This document shows, piece after piece, positions 44,012-52,690 of a stretch of DNA of 64,000 nt. Each line of letters starts with the position of its first letter. Position 1 is the first letter of the stretch. Location: the NCBI GenBank assembly GCA_905203015.1, contig CAJKUC010000001.1:62001-126000 (forward strand), written 5' to 3'. Source of the DNA: an uncultured Christensenella sp. GTDB lineage: Bacteria; Bacillota; Clostridia; Christensenellales; Borkfalkiaceae. Position numbers and translations under genes: made by a program. The notes under the pieces are model-generated. The model was not told where the DNA came from. It saw only the letters and a program-made list of their open reading frames with translations, and ran no database searches.

Positions 44012-45220
44012 ATGAAAGAAAGACTTACGAAAAGAATCTCTTCCGTTGCGCCCTCTTTAACGCTGGCGATTACGGCGAAAGCAAAAGCGATGAAAGCGGC
44101 GGGTGAAGACGTCGTTTCGTTCGGAGCGGGCGAGCCTGATTTTCCTACTCCCGCGCATATCGCCGAAGCGGCGAAACGGGCGATCGACGAAGGTAAAACG
44201 AAATATACGCCTTCTTCGGGTTTGCCCGCTTTAAAAGAAGCGATCTGTAAAAAATTCCGCGAGGAAAACGGGCTTGAATACGAGCCGTCGCAGATCGTGG
44301 TGTCGGGCGGGGCGAAACATTCCGTTTTCAACGTGTGTTTCGCCTTAGTGGACGAGGGCGACGAAGTGATTATTCCCGCGCCGTATTGGCTCACTTATCC
44401 GGAAACGGTGAAATTATGCGGCGGCATACCCGTGGCGCTGTATACTTTACCGGAAAACGGCTTTAAATTCACCGCGGAGCAACTGGAAAACGCGATCACG
44501 CCGAGAACGAAGATGCTCATTTTCAATTCTCCGTGCAATCCCACGGGCGCAACGTACACGGAAGAGGAAATCCGCGCGATCGCGGCGGTGTGCGTGAAGC
44601 ATAAAATCTTCGTCCTTGCGGACGAAATTTACGAAAAATTGGTATACGACGGCGCGAAACACTTTTCGATCGCGGCGGTTTCGGATGAGATGAAGGACCT
44701 TACGGTGACGGTGAACGGCGTATCGAAAACATATGCCATGACGGGCTTCCGCGTGGGGTATCTTGCCGCCCCGAAAGACATCGCGGCGGCGATCGATTCT
44801 TTTCAGAGCCACGCTACGTCGAACGCCTGCACGATTTCGCAGTATGCGACGATCGAAGCGCTGGCTTCCCCCGCGGAAGAAGTGCAGGCGATGACGGATA
44901 TTTTTGCGGAAAGAAGGAAACAACTGCTTTCGTTACTTTCCGGAATAAAAGGCGCGGAATACGTCGTGCCTTACGGGGCGTTTTACGTAATGCTCTGTAT
45001 CGGTCCGTTGATCGGAAAGACGTATGAAGGCGTAACGATTTCCGATTCCGTATCTTTCGCTTCCGTTCTGCTGGAAAAAGAGAAAGTGGCGGTGATTCCC
45101 GGGAAACCCTTCGGTGCCGACGATTACGTACGGCTTTCGTATTCGCTTTCCTCTGCGGATATAGAAAAGGGCGCGAAGCGCATTGCCGCGTTTTTCGATA
45201 AAGTGAATCAGGAAAAGTGA
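44012..45220 (+). CDS. pyridoxal-phosphate aminotransferase, AspB-like
   Basis: A 402-residue class I aminotransferase, most like aspartate aminotransferases of the Iγ/AspB group. GAGEPDFPTPAHI starts the fold. SPCNPTGATYT, ADEIYEKLVYDG and the PLP-lysine motif NGVSKTYAMTGFRVGY are visible, with the final Arg motif in YVRLSYS. The ATG at 44012 follows AAGGATG; one at 44003 is in frame but overlaps that site. Upstream frame extension reads through intergenic DNA and is rejected. The specific keto-acid partner cannot be told from sequence. Confidence 0.93.
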   Translation: MKERLTKRISSVAPSLTLAITAKAKAMKAAGEDVVSFGAGEPDFPTPAHIAEAAKRAIDEGKTKYTPSSGLPALKEAICKKFREENGLEYEPSQIVVSGGAKHSVFNVCFALVDEGDEVIIPAPYWLTYPETVKLCGGIPVALYTLPENGFKFTAEQLENAITPRTKMLIFNSPCNPTGATYTEEEIRAIAAVCVKHKIFVLADEIYEKLVYDGAKHFSIAAVSDEMKDLTVTVNGVSKTYAMTGFRVGYLAAPKDIAAAIDSFQSHATSNACTISQYATIEALASPAEEVQAMTDIFAERRKQLLSLLSGIKGAEYVVPYGAFYVMLCIGPLIGKTYEGVTISDSVSFASVLLEKEKVAVIPGKPFGADDYVRLSYSLSSADIEKGAKRIAAFFDKVNQEK

Positions 45221-45341
45221 TTACGGGAGCGGTTATGCTCTTTTTCGCAGAGATAAACGCAAGGTGAAGGCGGGAAAAGTCGTTTTTTCGCGGTTTTCAA
45301 AAAAAACTTGCGAAACGAACGAAAAATTTTCACGGAAAGTC

Positions 45342-45370
45342 TTGAAATTAACGCAAAAATTTGTTAAAAT
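45342..45370 (+). promoter_or_regulatory. promoter of the small P-loop protein gene
   Basis: TTGAAA (45342-45347), 17-bp spacer, TAAAAT (45365-45370). Confidence 0.65.
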
Positions 45371-45463
45371 ATAAGTGCCTCGGAAAGGCGGCGGAAAAGC
45401 GGAAGCGAAAAACGCCGTATGGGCGGGGTAAAGTACAATTTTTTCAGGGAGGAATGTTTCAGA

Positions 45464-45871
45464 ATGATCAAAGTGATTTACGGCGCGAAGGGTACGGGCA
45501 AAACGAAACAGATGATCGACGCGGCGAACGAAGCGGTGAAATCCGCCAAGGGGCATCTCGTTTTCATCACGGACACCAAACGCGGTATGTACGATCTGGA
45601 ACGTGAAGTTCGTTTTATCGACGTCACCGATTTCGACGTGGCGGGAGAAGCCGCGCTTTGCGGATTTATCAAAGGCGTAATCGCGGGCAACCACGACAAC
45701 GAGTACATCTATATCGACGGAGTGATGAGAATCGCGGGCAAGAAAGCAAGCGAACTCGGCGCGTTTTTCTATATGCTGGATAAAGTGTCGGAAGAAAATA
45801 ATCTCACCGTTACGGTTTCCGTTTCGGCGCCGAAAGAAGAACTTCCCGATTTTATTCTTAAATATCTGTAA
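45464..45871 (+). CDS. small P-loop NTPase of unknown function
   Basis: A 135-residue protein with an N-terminal Walker A motif (YGAKGTGKTKQM) and a Walker B-like strand YIYIDGVMRI. It is short for a P-loop enzyme, with no lid or transducer domain. AGGGAGG lies 11 bases before the ATG. It stands between the aminotransferase and threonine synthase genes with its own promoter. I do not recognise a specific family; a nucleotide-binding role is supported, anything beyond is not. Confidence 0.75.
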   Translation: MIKVIYGAKGTGKTKQMIDAANEAVKSAKGHLVFITDTKRGMYDLEREVRFIDVTDFDVAGEAALCGFIKGVIAGNHDNEYIYIDGVMRIAGKKASELGAFFYMLDKVSEENNLTVTVSVSAPKEELPDFILKYL

Positions 45872-46016
45872 TCGGCAGATCGCCTCTGCGGAGTATTCGT
45901 GCGGGGCGGGAGAAAAATTCGGCGTAAATAAAAAACGCAGAAAACAACAAATAACGCGGCCTATCCCCGTGCGCTTTTGCGCGCGCGGGGGTAAAGCCGT
46001 TTTCGGAAGGTGAAAA

Positions 46017-47540
46017 ATGCAGTTTATCGGAACGAGAAGAGGCGAAAGAGTTTCGGCGGCGGAAGCCGTGTATAACGGATTATCCGAGGGGGGAGGCGTG
46101 TACGTTCCCGCGGAATTTCCTTTTGTAGGGAAAGAAGCGCGCGCAAAAATGGAAGAAATGACGTATGCGGAACGCGCGGAATATATTCTGTCGCTTTATT
46201 TCCCCGAATTCGGGGAAGAATTTCTCGGCGGCGCATGCAAAAACGCGCTGAAAGGCTTCGATTCCAAAGACGAAGTGCCTCTCGTGAAAATAGACGAAGG
46301 GCGGTATGTCCTCGAATTGTTCCGCGGCAGATCCTGTTCCGAAAAAGATCTTTCCGTCAATTTTTTCGCGCCGCTTTTCAATCGGGCGAAAGAAATGCTG
46401 AAAAAGACGGAGAAAACGCTGTTTCTGGCGGTGACCACGGGAAATACGGGCGTTTCTCTGATCGAAAATTTCAAAAACGACGAGGAAGCGTACGTCGCGG
46501 CGTTTTATCCCGAAGAAGCGCCTTCTAAAATGCAGCGGTTCAATCTCTGCGCCGAAAACGGCAAGCGCGTCTATGCGGCGGGCATTTCCGATACGTTCGA
46601 CGGCTGTCAGCATCTTATTTATCGCATGCTTGTTTCGGAAAAGATTGCCGCGGAACTGAAAAAACGTTCCGTGCATGCCGTAGGCGGCAATTCCTCGAAT
46701 ATCGCGCGGATCATACCTGAAATCGCATGGTATTTTTCCGCTTATGCGGATCTTTGCTCCTCGGGGCAGATCGAAGACGGCGAAGAGGTGGATTTTGCCG
46801 CGGCTTCGGGCAATCTCAACGCCGCGACGGCGGGGTATTACGCAAAAAAAATGGGCTTGCCGATCCGCAAAATTTTCGTGCCGTTCAATCGTAATAAAGC
46901 CGCTCTCGATTTTTTCACGAAGGGTTCGCTGAATACGGAAAAGACGTTCCGCAGGGATATGGAGCGCGGACTGGACGTATGCGTGCCTCTGAACGCGGAA
47001 AGACTATTGTTTGAAGCAAGCGGCAAAAATCATAAGAGCGTGGACGAGCGGATGAACGCACTCGACGAAACGGGCGTGCTTACGCTGACGGACGAAGAAC
47101 GCCGTCTGCTTTCCGCCGACCTTTATGCCGATTTCGCTCCCGAGGACGACGTTCTCGAAGCCATGTACGGGCTTTTCGACGAATACGGCTACCCCGTAGA
47201 CGTGGAAACGGGGGTGGCAACCGCCGTTGCGGATAAGTATAAAGAAGAAAACGAGAACGACGAAACGCCGCTCGTTCTCTGCGCTACGATCAATCCGTAC
47301 AAGTTCCCGCAGGACGTACTGTATTGCATTTCGGGAAACGACGTGAAAGACAGTTATAAGGGCGTGAAACGTCTGAATCTGCTTACGGCGATGAAACCGC
47401 CGAAGCCGATTACGGAAGTGAGATATTTTCCCGTGCGTTTCAAAGACGTATTGCCGCCCGAAGGCAAAAAGATCTCGGCGGCGGTATTTTCGCTGCTCGA
47501 CGGAAATTTCGTGCCCGAAGAAGAGGAGAAAAAAAGATAA
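46017..47540 (+). CDS. thrC: threonine synthase
   Basis: A 507-residue PLP enzyme making threonine from O-phosphohomoserine. The N-terminal segment (STRGER-like GTRRGERVSAAEAVYNGLSEGGGVYVP) is diagnostic. The PLP lysine lies in SEKDLSVNFF, where relatives have AFKDFA, and VTTGNTGVSLIE binds the cofactor phosphate. The change around the lysine is noticeable, but K-D is kept. An A+T-poor hairpin (CCCCGTGCGC/GCGCGCGGGG, 45966-45990) lies in the leader without a T-run. GGAAGGTG precedes the ATG. Confidence 0.93.
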   Translation: MQFIGTRRGERVSAAEAVYNGLSEGGGVYVPAEFPFVGKEARAKMEEMTYAERAEYILSLYFPEFGEEFLGGACKNALKGFDSKDEVPLVKIDEGRYVLELFRGRSCSEKDLSVNFFAPLFNRAKEMLKKTEKTLFLAVTTGNTGVSLIENFKNDEEAYVAAFYPEEAPSKMQRFNLCAENGKRVYAAGISDTFDGCQHLIYRMLVSEKIAAELKKRSVHAVGGNSSNIARIIPEIAWYFSAYADLCSSGQIEDGEEVDFAAASGNLNAATAGYYAKKMGLPIRKIFVPFNRNKAALDFFTKGSLNTEKTFRRDMERGLDVCVPLNAERLLFEASGKNHKSVDERMNALDETGVLTLTDEERRLLSADLYADFAPEDDVLEAMYGLFDEYGYPVDVETGVATAVADKYKEENENDETPLVLCATINPYKFPQDVLYCISGNDVKDSYKGVKRLNLLTAMKPPKPITEVRYFPVRFKDVLPPEGKKISAAVFSLLDGNFVPEEEEKKR

Positions 47541-47553
47541 TATTGCCGTTTTT

Positions 47554-47589
47554 CCTCGCGCGGAAAGAAATTCGTGCGGGGATTTTTTT
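47554..47589 (+). terminator. terminator of thrC
   Basis: CCTCGCGCG pairs with CGTGCGGGG (with G-U pairs), then seven T. Confidence 0.85.
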
Positions 47590-47649
47590 GCGCCTTTTGT
47601 GAAAACGGTGATAATTTCGGTGTTTTACGGTGATATGCGTTTTTTGCGG

Positions 47650-47678
47650 TTGCGCTTTCTTCGTAAACGTGGTATAAT
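47650..47678 (+). promoter_or_regulatory. promoter of the DUF5685 operon
   Basis: TTGCGC (47650-47655), 17-bp spacer, TATAAT (47673-47678). Confidence 0.7.
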
Positions 47679-47759
47679 AGTAAACGACAAGCGGACGTAT
47701 GCGTATGTTTTACCACAGCGGTAAAACGTCCTGCCCCGCTTGCGGAAGGAAAACGAAAA

Positions 47760-48725
47760 ATGTTCGGTTACGTGCGAGCGGATACGCCATATCTTTATAT
47801 CAAGGACGAAAAACTGTACAAAGCGGCGTATTGCGGCGTATGTAAAGCCATCGGAGAAGTGTGCGGGCAGTCCGCGCGGATGGGGCTTTCTTACGACGTT
47901 ACGTTTTTTTCTGTTTTATTGCACAATATAAGCGGGGAGGATCTCGAGATCGAAAACGCCCGTTGCCTGGCGCATTGTATCGGCAGAAAACGCCCGATGG
48001 CAAAATCGGACGAAATGACGAGGGAACTCGGCGCGCTGAACACCGTGCTGGCGTACCTCAAATACGACGACGACGTTAAGGACGAGAAGAAAGGAAAGGG
48101 CAAACGGCTGTGGTTCAAAAAAGGATTTGCCCGTGCGAAAAAAAAGTATCCCGCGCTTACGGAAACGGTGATTTCCGATCTTTCAAAACAGAAATTCGCG
48201 GAAGAGAACGGCGGAACGGAGAGCGTGGATTTTGCCGCCGACGCAACGGCGACGATGCTTGCCGACGTTTCCGATCTGATTCTCGGCGAGAAAAAAAACG
48301 AGTATTCGCATAATCTCTTTTACACGATCGGAAAATGGATTTATCTGACGGACGCGCTGGACGATTACGACGACGATAAGAAGAGCGGATCGTATAATCC
48401 GTTTGTCCGTGCGTTTAAAGAGGAAAACGGAAAAGCGTTGCTCGAACGCCACGGCGAAGAAATCGATTTTATTTTCAACAGTTTGTTTTACGATATACGG
48501 GAGAACGCCGCGGGGCTGAAATTTCATTTCAACCGCGATCTGACGGATAACGTGCTTCTGCGCGGATTGCCCGCGAAAACGAGGGAAATCAAAGAAAAAT
48601 TGATTGCGGCGGCGGAGAAAAAGGAAAAAAACGCGACGAAGAAAAAATGCGTGAAATGCAAAAAAGAGCAGGGCGAAAAAACGGCTGCAAAAGAAGACGG
48701 AACGGATAAAGGAGCAAAGGAATGA
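47760..48725 (+). CDS. DUF5685 family protein
   Basis: A 321-residue protein of the DUF5685 family. The typical start MFGYVRADTPYLYIKDE...YCGVCKAIGEVCG and the CLAHCIGRKRP block give several conserved cysteines (CxxC and CxxxC) that could bind a metal. The C-terminal tail holds another CVKCKKE. No known biochemical role. The gene overlaps the following J-like gene by 4 bp (ATGA); the two products are therefore probably made together and may act together. Confidence 0.88.
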   Translation: MFGYVRADTPYLYIKDEKLYKAAYCGVCKAIGEVCGQSARMGLSYDVTFFSVLLHNISGEDLEIENARCLAHCIGRKRPMAKSDEMTRELGALNTVLAYLKYDDDVKDEKKGKGKRLWFKKGFARAKKKYPALTETVISDLSKQKFAEENGGTESVDFAADATATMLADVSDLILGEKKNEYSHNLFYTIGKWIYLTDALDDYDDDKKSGSYNPFVRAFKEENGKALLERHGEEIDFIFNSLFYDIRENAAGLKFHFNRDLTDNVLLRGLPAKTREIKEKLIAAAEKKEKNATKKKCVKCKKEQGEKTAAKEDGTDKGAKE

Positions 48726-49327
48726 ACGAGTATTACAATTTTCTCGGCGTTGACGAGAATGCGAGCGACGAGGAAATCAAAAAGCGGTACGCGGAACTGA
48801 AAAAGAAATATGAGGAGGATCGCTGGCTCGACGGCGAAGCGGGCAACGAAGGCGCGCAGAACCTTACGAAACTGGAAAACGCCTACGCGGAAATCAAAGC
48901 GGCGCGGGCGCAGAAGGCAAATACCGAAAACGGAAGCGCGGCGCTCGACGAAGTGGCAGCCCTTCTGAAAGACGGGAAGATCAACGAAGCGCAGGCGAAA
49001 CTCGACGCATTCAACGAAAGAAACGCGGAATGGCATTATCTTCAGGCGTGCGTGTTCTATAAAAAGAACTGGACGAACGAGTGCAAAAAACAACTGGAAA
49101 TCGCCATCGATCTCGACGGCGACAATAAAAAATACCGCGACGCGTACGGGAAACTTAACGCGAAGAACGATTACGAAAAGCGCTCTGCGAAAAACGAGAA
49201 CGAAAGCGCGCCCGCGTACGACGAAGATAAACAGATGGGCGGCAACGCCTGCTCGCAGTGCATTTCCTGCTGCTATACTTATCTTTGCGTGGACTGCCTG
49301 TTTTCGCTTTGCTGCGGGTGCAGATAA
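48722..49327 (+). CDS. J-like domain protein lacking HPD, with cysteine-rich C-terminus
   Basis: A 201-residue protein. Residues 1-65 resemble a J domain (YYNFLGVDENASDEEIKKRYAELKKKY ... ENAYAEI), but the HPD tripeptide that activates Hsp70 is replaced by EED, so it is unlikely to stimulate DnaK. The middle is helical, perhaps TPR-like. The C-terminus is strikingly cysteine-rich: nine cysteines in the last 27 residues (ACSQC, SCC, LCVDC, LCCGCR), suggesting metal binding or lipid/membrane contact. It is coupled to the DUF5685 gene. Function unknown. Confidence 0.82.
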   Translation: MNEYYNFLGVDENASDEEIKKRYAELKKKYEEDRWLDGEAGNEGAQNLTKLENAYAEIKAARAQKANTENGSAALDEVAALLKDGKINEAQAKLDAFNERNAEWHYLQACVFYKKNWTNECKKQLEIAIDLDGDNKKYRDAYGKLNAKNDYEKRSAKNENESAPAYDEDKQMGGNACSQCISCCYTYLCVDCLFSLCCGCR

Positions 49328-49510
49328 ATTGCGGAGAAACGTGCGGAGGCGCATGGAAAGCAAACGTACGGCTTGGGAAAACGCGTAAACGAGGCTCTTG
49401 AAAACGGTGCGGCGATTATTGCGGCGGTTTTCGGCGTGATTGTGCGGGCGCGTTGCGCATGCGGTTTTTTGAGTATGTGGCAAAGTTCCGTGTGTGAGGG
49501 CGGCGGAAAG

Positions 49511-50278
49511 ATGAAAAAAAGATCCGGAGAAATTGCATTGTCGGCGGTTGCCTGCGCGTTATCCACACTCGGCTTAACCGTCGGCACGTTATATTCGCCT
49601 ATGCTTTTCACGGGCTATTTACTGGCGTGTCTTTGTATGTTTCTGCCTTTGTCACAGAGATATTATAAAGGCGCGTTGCTTTGTTTTCTGGCGACGAACG
49701 TGCTTACGCTCCTTTTCAACGGTTTTAATTTTTTCGATCTTCTGCCGTACACCGTTTTCTTCGGGTTACATCCTCTGGTAAACGAATGGCAGACGGCTCT
49801 TCGCGGAAAAAACGGCAGCAAAAAAATTAAGAATATGCCGAGGCAATGCGAAGAAGATTCGTCGCAGCCGATCGAAGCGGGAAATTTAAACAGCGAAAAA
49901 TCGGATGGTTCTTCCGGCTGTACGAAAGTCGATATATCGGAAGATCCCGTGATCGATTGGGACGAACCTGTTTCACGTGAAACCGCAGAAAAAAAAGAAA
50001 CGGATCGAAAAACGGAACAATTTGCCGAAAAAAAGAAAAAAATCGGCATAATCGACGTTATTTTTATACTTTTTAAGATTTGTTGGTTCGATGCGGCAAT
50101 GTATTTTATCTGGAAAGTGGTATTTTCCGCCAATACGGCGATTCCGTTTTTAGACGCGCATATCCTGCCCGTGATTCTGATCGGGGGGAGTTTATTCTTT
50201 CTGGTTTACGACGCGCTGATGTTCCGCCTGAGGAAAAACGTGGGCGCGATCATATCGAGATATATCAGGCGAAAATAA
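49511..50278 (+). CDS. hypothetical multi-pass membrane protein
   Basis: A 255-residue membrane protein. N-terminal helices cover residues ~10-100 (IALSAVACALSTLGLTVGTL, LLACLCMFLPLS, LLCFLATNVLTLLF). A charged Lys/Glu/Ser-rich middle (~110-190) is followed by two C-terminal helices (FILFKICWFDAAMYFIW and ILPVILIGGSLFFLVYDALMF). The ATG at 49511 is chosen after GGGCGGCGGAAAG; upstream extension is not needed. The N-terminus recalls S-component-like clostridial membrane proteins, but I cannot assign it. rlmD follows after 50 bp. Confidence 0.75.
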   Translation: MKKRSGEIALSAVACALSTLGLTVGTLYSPMLFTGYLLACLCMFLPLSQRYYKGALLCFLATNVLTLLFNGFNFFDLLPYTVFFGLHPLVNEWQTALRGKNGSKKIKNMPRQCEEDSSQPIEAGNLNSEKSDGSSGCTKVDISEDPVIDWDEPVSRETAEKKETDRKTEQFAEKKKKIGIIDVIFILFKICWFDAAMYFIWKVVFSANTAIPFLDAHILPVILIGGSLFFLVYDALMFRLRKNVGAIISRYIRRK

Positions 50279-50328
50279 CCGTATAAAAGCGGATAACGGC
50301 GCAAACTGCGTGGCGGACGGGTGAACAT

Positions 50329-52059
50329 ATGATTAAGAAAAACGATATTCTTACGGGAACGGTGCAATCTTTCGGAAGCGACGGCGAGGGCGTGTTGCGG
50401 ATGGAAGATTACGTTTTTTTTGTGCCGTATGCGTTGCCCGGGGAAAAAATTTCTTTCCGTGTTCTGAAAATTCAGGGAAAGATCGGATACGGAAAGGTTG
50501 AAGAAATTTTCGTTTCTTCTCCCGATCGCGTATCTCCCGTATGCCCCGTTTTTCACACGTGCGGCGGTTGCGGATTGCAGCATATGAGTTATGCTTTGCA
50601 AACGAAGTTTAAAAGAGAAAAAGTGAAGAATGCCCTGCTGAAAATCGGCGGGGCAGAGGCGGAAGTTTCGCCCGTTGTACCCTGTGCTTTGCCCTATGGG
50701 TACAGGAATAAACTGCAACTTCCCGTGGGCGTGGACGGCAACGGAAATACGGTACTCGGCTTTTATGCTGAAAGAAGTCACCGTATCGTTCCGATCGATC
50801 GTTGTTATATCCATCCCGAATGGTCGGCAAAACTGATCGCCGTGTTTAAAGAGTATCTTGCTTGTTCGGAGGCAAAAGGGTATGACGAACGCGCGAAAAA
50901 GGGTTTGATCCGTCATCTTGTGGCGCGGGAGATCGACGGAAAGTATCTCGTTACGATTGTGGCGACGGAAAAAAATCTGCCGGAAAAGGAATTGCTGATC
51001 GAAAAATTGCAGACGGCGTTCCCGGGGTGCAGCGCTTTCGTGAACGTGAATAAAAGCGATTCCAACGTGATTTTCGGGGATCGCTTCTATTCGTTGTGCG
51101 GCGCGGAACATATCGAGGGCGAAACGGACGGAATCGCCTACGAGGCAGGCGCGGAAACGTTTGTGCAGGTGAATCCGGAAATCCGTGAAAAATTATACGA
51201 AAAAGCGATGGAAGCGTGCTTTGCGGGCGGCGCGGAAGTGGTGATCGACGCCTATTCGGGCGGCGGATTGATGACGGCGATGGCGGCGCGGCGCGCAAAA
51301 CGGGCGTATGGCATCGAACTCAACGCCGAGGCTTCGGCGTGCGCGGAATCGCTGAAGAAAAAAAACAATCTTGCGAATATGGCGAACGTCTGCGGCGACG
51401 CCGCGGCGGAACTGCCTCGGATCATGGCGGAAGAAAACGGCGAAAAAACCGTGTTGATTCTCGATCCGCCGCGGGCAGGCGTGGCGCGGAGCGTATTGTA
51501 TGCGATTCTGAAATCGAACATCGAAAGATTCGTGATGATCAGTTGCGATCCCGCTACTTTGGCGCGGGATCTCGGAATTCTGACGGGAACGCTTGTTGAA
51601 AAGGACGGCATGCTGATCAAAAATACGGCGGGCGCGCGCGGTAACAGGGAAAACAATTATTTTCGTATCGAATCGGTTGAACCGTTTGATATGTTTCCGC
51701 AGACGAAGCACGTCGAGACGTTGGTCGTCCTTTCCAAAAAAATTCCCGACAGTCATATCAACATTGATGTAGAATTCGGAGAGGGCGAAGGACAATTTTC
51801 GTTGAAGAAAATCAAAGAATGCGCCGAAGCCCGCAAGCCGAAAGAAAAAGTAACTTACAAGATGATACAAGAGTATATCGAAAAAACTTACGGCTTTAAA
51901 GTCCATACGGCGTATATAGCCGAAGTCAAGCGTGATTTAGGTTTGCCTATGTACGACGCCCCTAACGCAGTAGAAGAATTAAAAAGACCAAGAGCGCATC
52001 CCACGCCGAAAATGGCGAAAACCATAAAAGAAACATTAAAACATTTTGAGATAATTTAA
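50329..52059 (+). CDS. rlmD: 23S rRNA (uracil-C5)-methyltransferase RlmD with an extra C-terminal domain
   Basis: A 576-residue protein. Residues 1 to ~470 are a normal RlmD/RumA: TRAM domain (1-60), Fe-S cluster cysteines C72, C78, C81 (CPVFHTCGGC) plus one near residue 160, a Rossmann domain with DAYSGGGLM and LDPPRAG, and the catalytic SCDPATLARD. The core ends HVETLVVLSKK. From ~473 a ~104-residue extension follows (KVTYKMIQEYIEKTYG; VKRDLGLPMYDAP; RPRAHPTPKMAK), which core RlmD lacks. Base and codon use change at this junction, near 51,745, from GC-rich to AT-rich, so the 3' end appears to have been supplied by an inserted element. Only 10 bp separate the stop from the next, accessory gene. 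Confidence 0.92.
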   Translation: MIKKNDILTGTVQSFGSDGEGVLRMEDYVFFVPYALPGEKISFRVLKIQGKIGYGKVEEIFVSSPDRVSPVCPVFHTCGGCGLQHMSYALQTKFKREKVKNALLKIGGAEAEVSPVVPCALPYGYRNKLQLPVGVDGNGNTVLGFYAERSHRIVPIDRCYIHPEWSAKLIAVFKEYLACSEAKGYDERAKKGLIRHLVAREIDGKYLVTIVATEKNLPEKELLIEKLQTAFPGCSAFVNVNKSDSNVIFGDRFYSLCGAEHIEGETDGIAYEAGAETFVQVNPEIREKLYEKAMEACFAGGAEVVIDAYSGGGLMTAMAARRAKRAYGIELNAEASACAESLKKKNNLANMANVCGDAAAELPRIMAEENGEKTVLILDPPRAGVARSVLYAILKSNIERFVMISCDPATLARDLGILTGTLVEKDGMLIKNTAGARGNRENNYFRIESVEPFDMFPQTKHVETLVVLSKKIPDSHINIDVEFGEGEGQFSLKKIKECAEARKPKEKVTYKMIQEYIEKTYGFKVHTAYIAEVKRDLGLPMYDAPNAVEELKRPRAHPTPKMAKTIKETLKHFEII

Positions 52060-52069
52060 GAGGTTTACA

Positions 52070-52690
52070 ATGGCATATAGATTTGCTAATCAAAGCGAAG
52101 TGAAAGAGCTTACAGCGTGTTGTATGAAGATTCTTTACGCCGTGCAAGATGAAGTGAGTGATTATTTTACTTTTGATATAAGACTTATCGGTAGCGGCGA
52201 CAAAAGGCTTGTTACGCAAAACAGCGATGAATCATTTGATTTGGATTACAATATTATTTTGCAAAAAGACAAGAAAGGTTTATTAGATAATCCTAAGCAG
52301 ATTAAAGATATTTTTGTCGCAAGGTTTAACAAAGTATTAAAGCAATGTGTTTCGGGTTATATACACGTTAGTGATTCTACATCTGTTGTTACCGTGAAGA
52401 TAATTAGGAATAACCGATTGGAATTCTCTTTTGACGTGGCTATAATTGTTGAGGGTGATGACGGATATTTTTATAGATTAACACACGACAAGAGAACGGA
52501 TAGGTATATTTGGAATCAAGTTAAGCAGTCTGCTAACTATTTTGAACGATTCAAAGCTGTAAAAGAAAATGGCGATTGGATGGAGTTTAAGCGGCGTTAC
52601 CTTGAATTGAAAAATATGCATTTGAGAAGACAAGACGGTGTTAAGTCTTTTTCGATCTTTCTTGAAACATTAAATGAGTTTTATAGATGA
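52070..52690 (+). CDS. polymerase-beta-type nucleotidyltransferase (likely antitoxin/NTase partner)
   Basis: A 206-residue protein with the minimal nucleotidyltransferase motif: GSG (residues 41-43), an acidic pair DLD (D57, D59) 14-16 residues later, and a third aspartate in FSFDVAI (D122). This is the hG[GS]...[DE]h[DE]...D pattern of the Pol-beta superfamily, shared by MNT antitoxins and CD-NTases. The C-terminal ~60 residues are basic and helical. It has no clear promoter of its own close by and overlaps the next gene by 4 bp (ATGA). Together with the HEPN-like product it resembles a HEPN/MNT pair, where the NTase AMPylates the toxin. Function inferred. Confidence 0.75.
   Translation: MAYRFANQSEVKELTACCMKILYAVQDEVSDYFTFDIRLIGSGDKRLVTQNSDESFDLDYNIILQKDKKGLLDNPKQIKDIFVARFNKVLKQCVSGYIHVSDSTSVVTVKIIRNNRLEFSFDVAIIVEGDDGYFYRLTHDKRTDRYIWNQVKQSANYFERFKAVKENGDWMEFKRRYLELKNMHLRRQDGVKSFSIFLETLNEFYR

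Noticed and set aside
45966..45990. Hairpin in the thrC leader as a terminator or riboswitch
   Set aside because: No T-run follows and no known threonine-related RNA motif is seen; too little to call.
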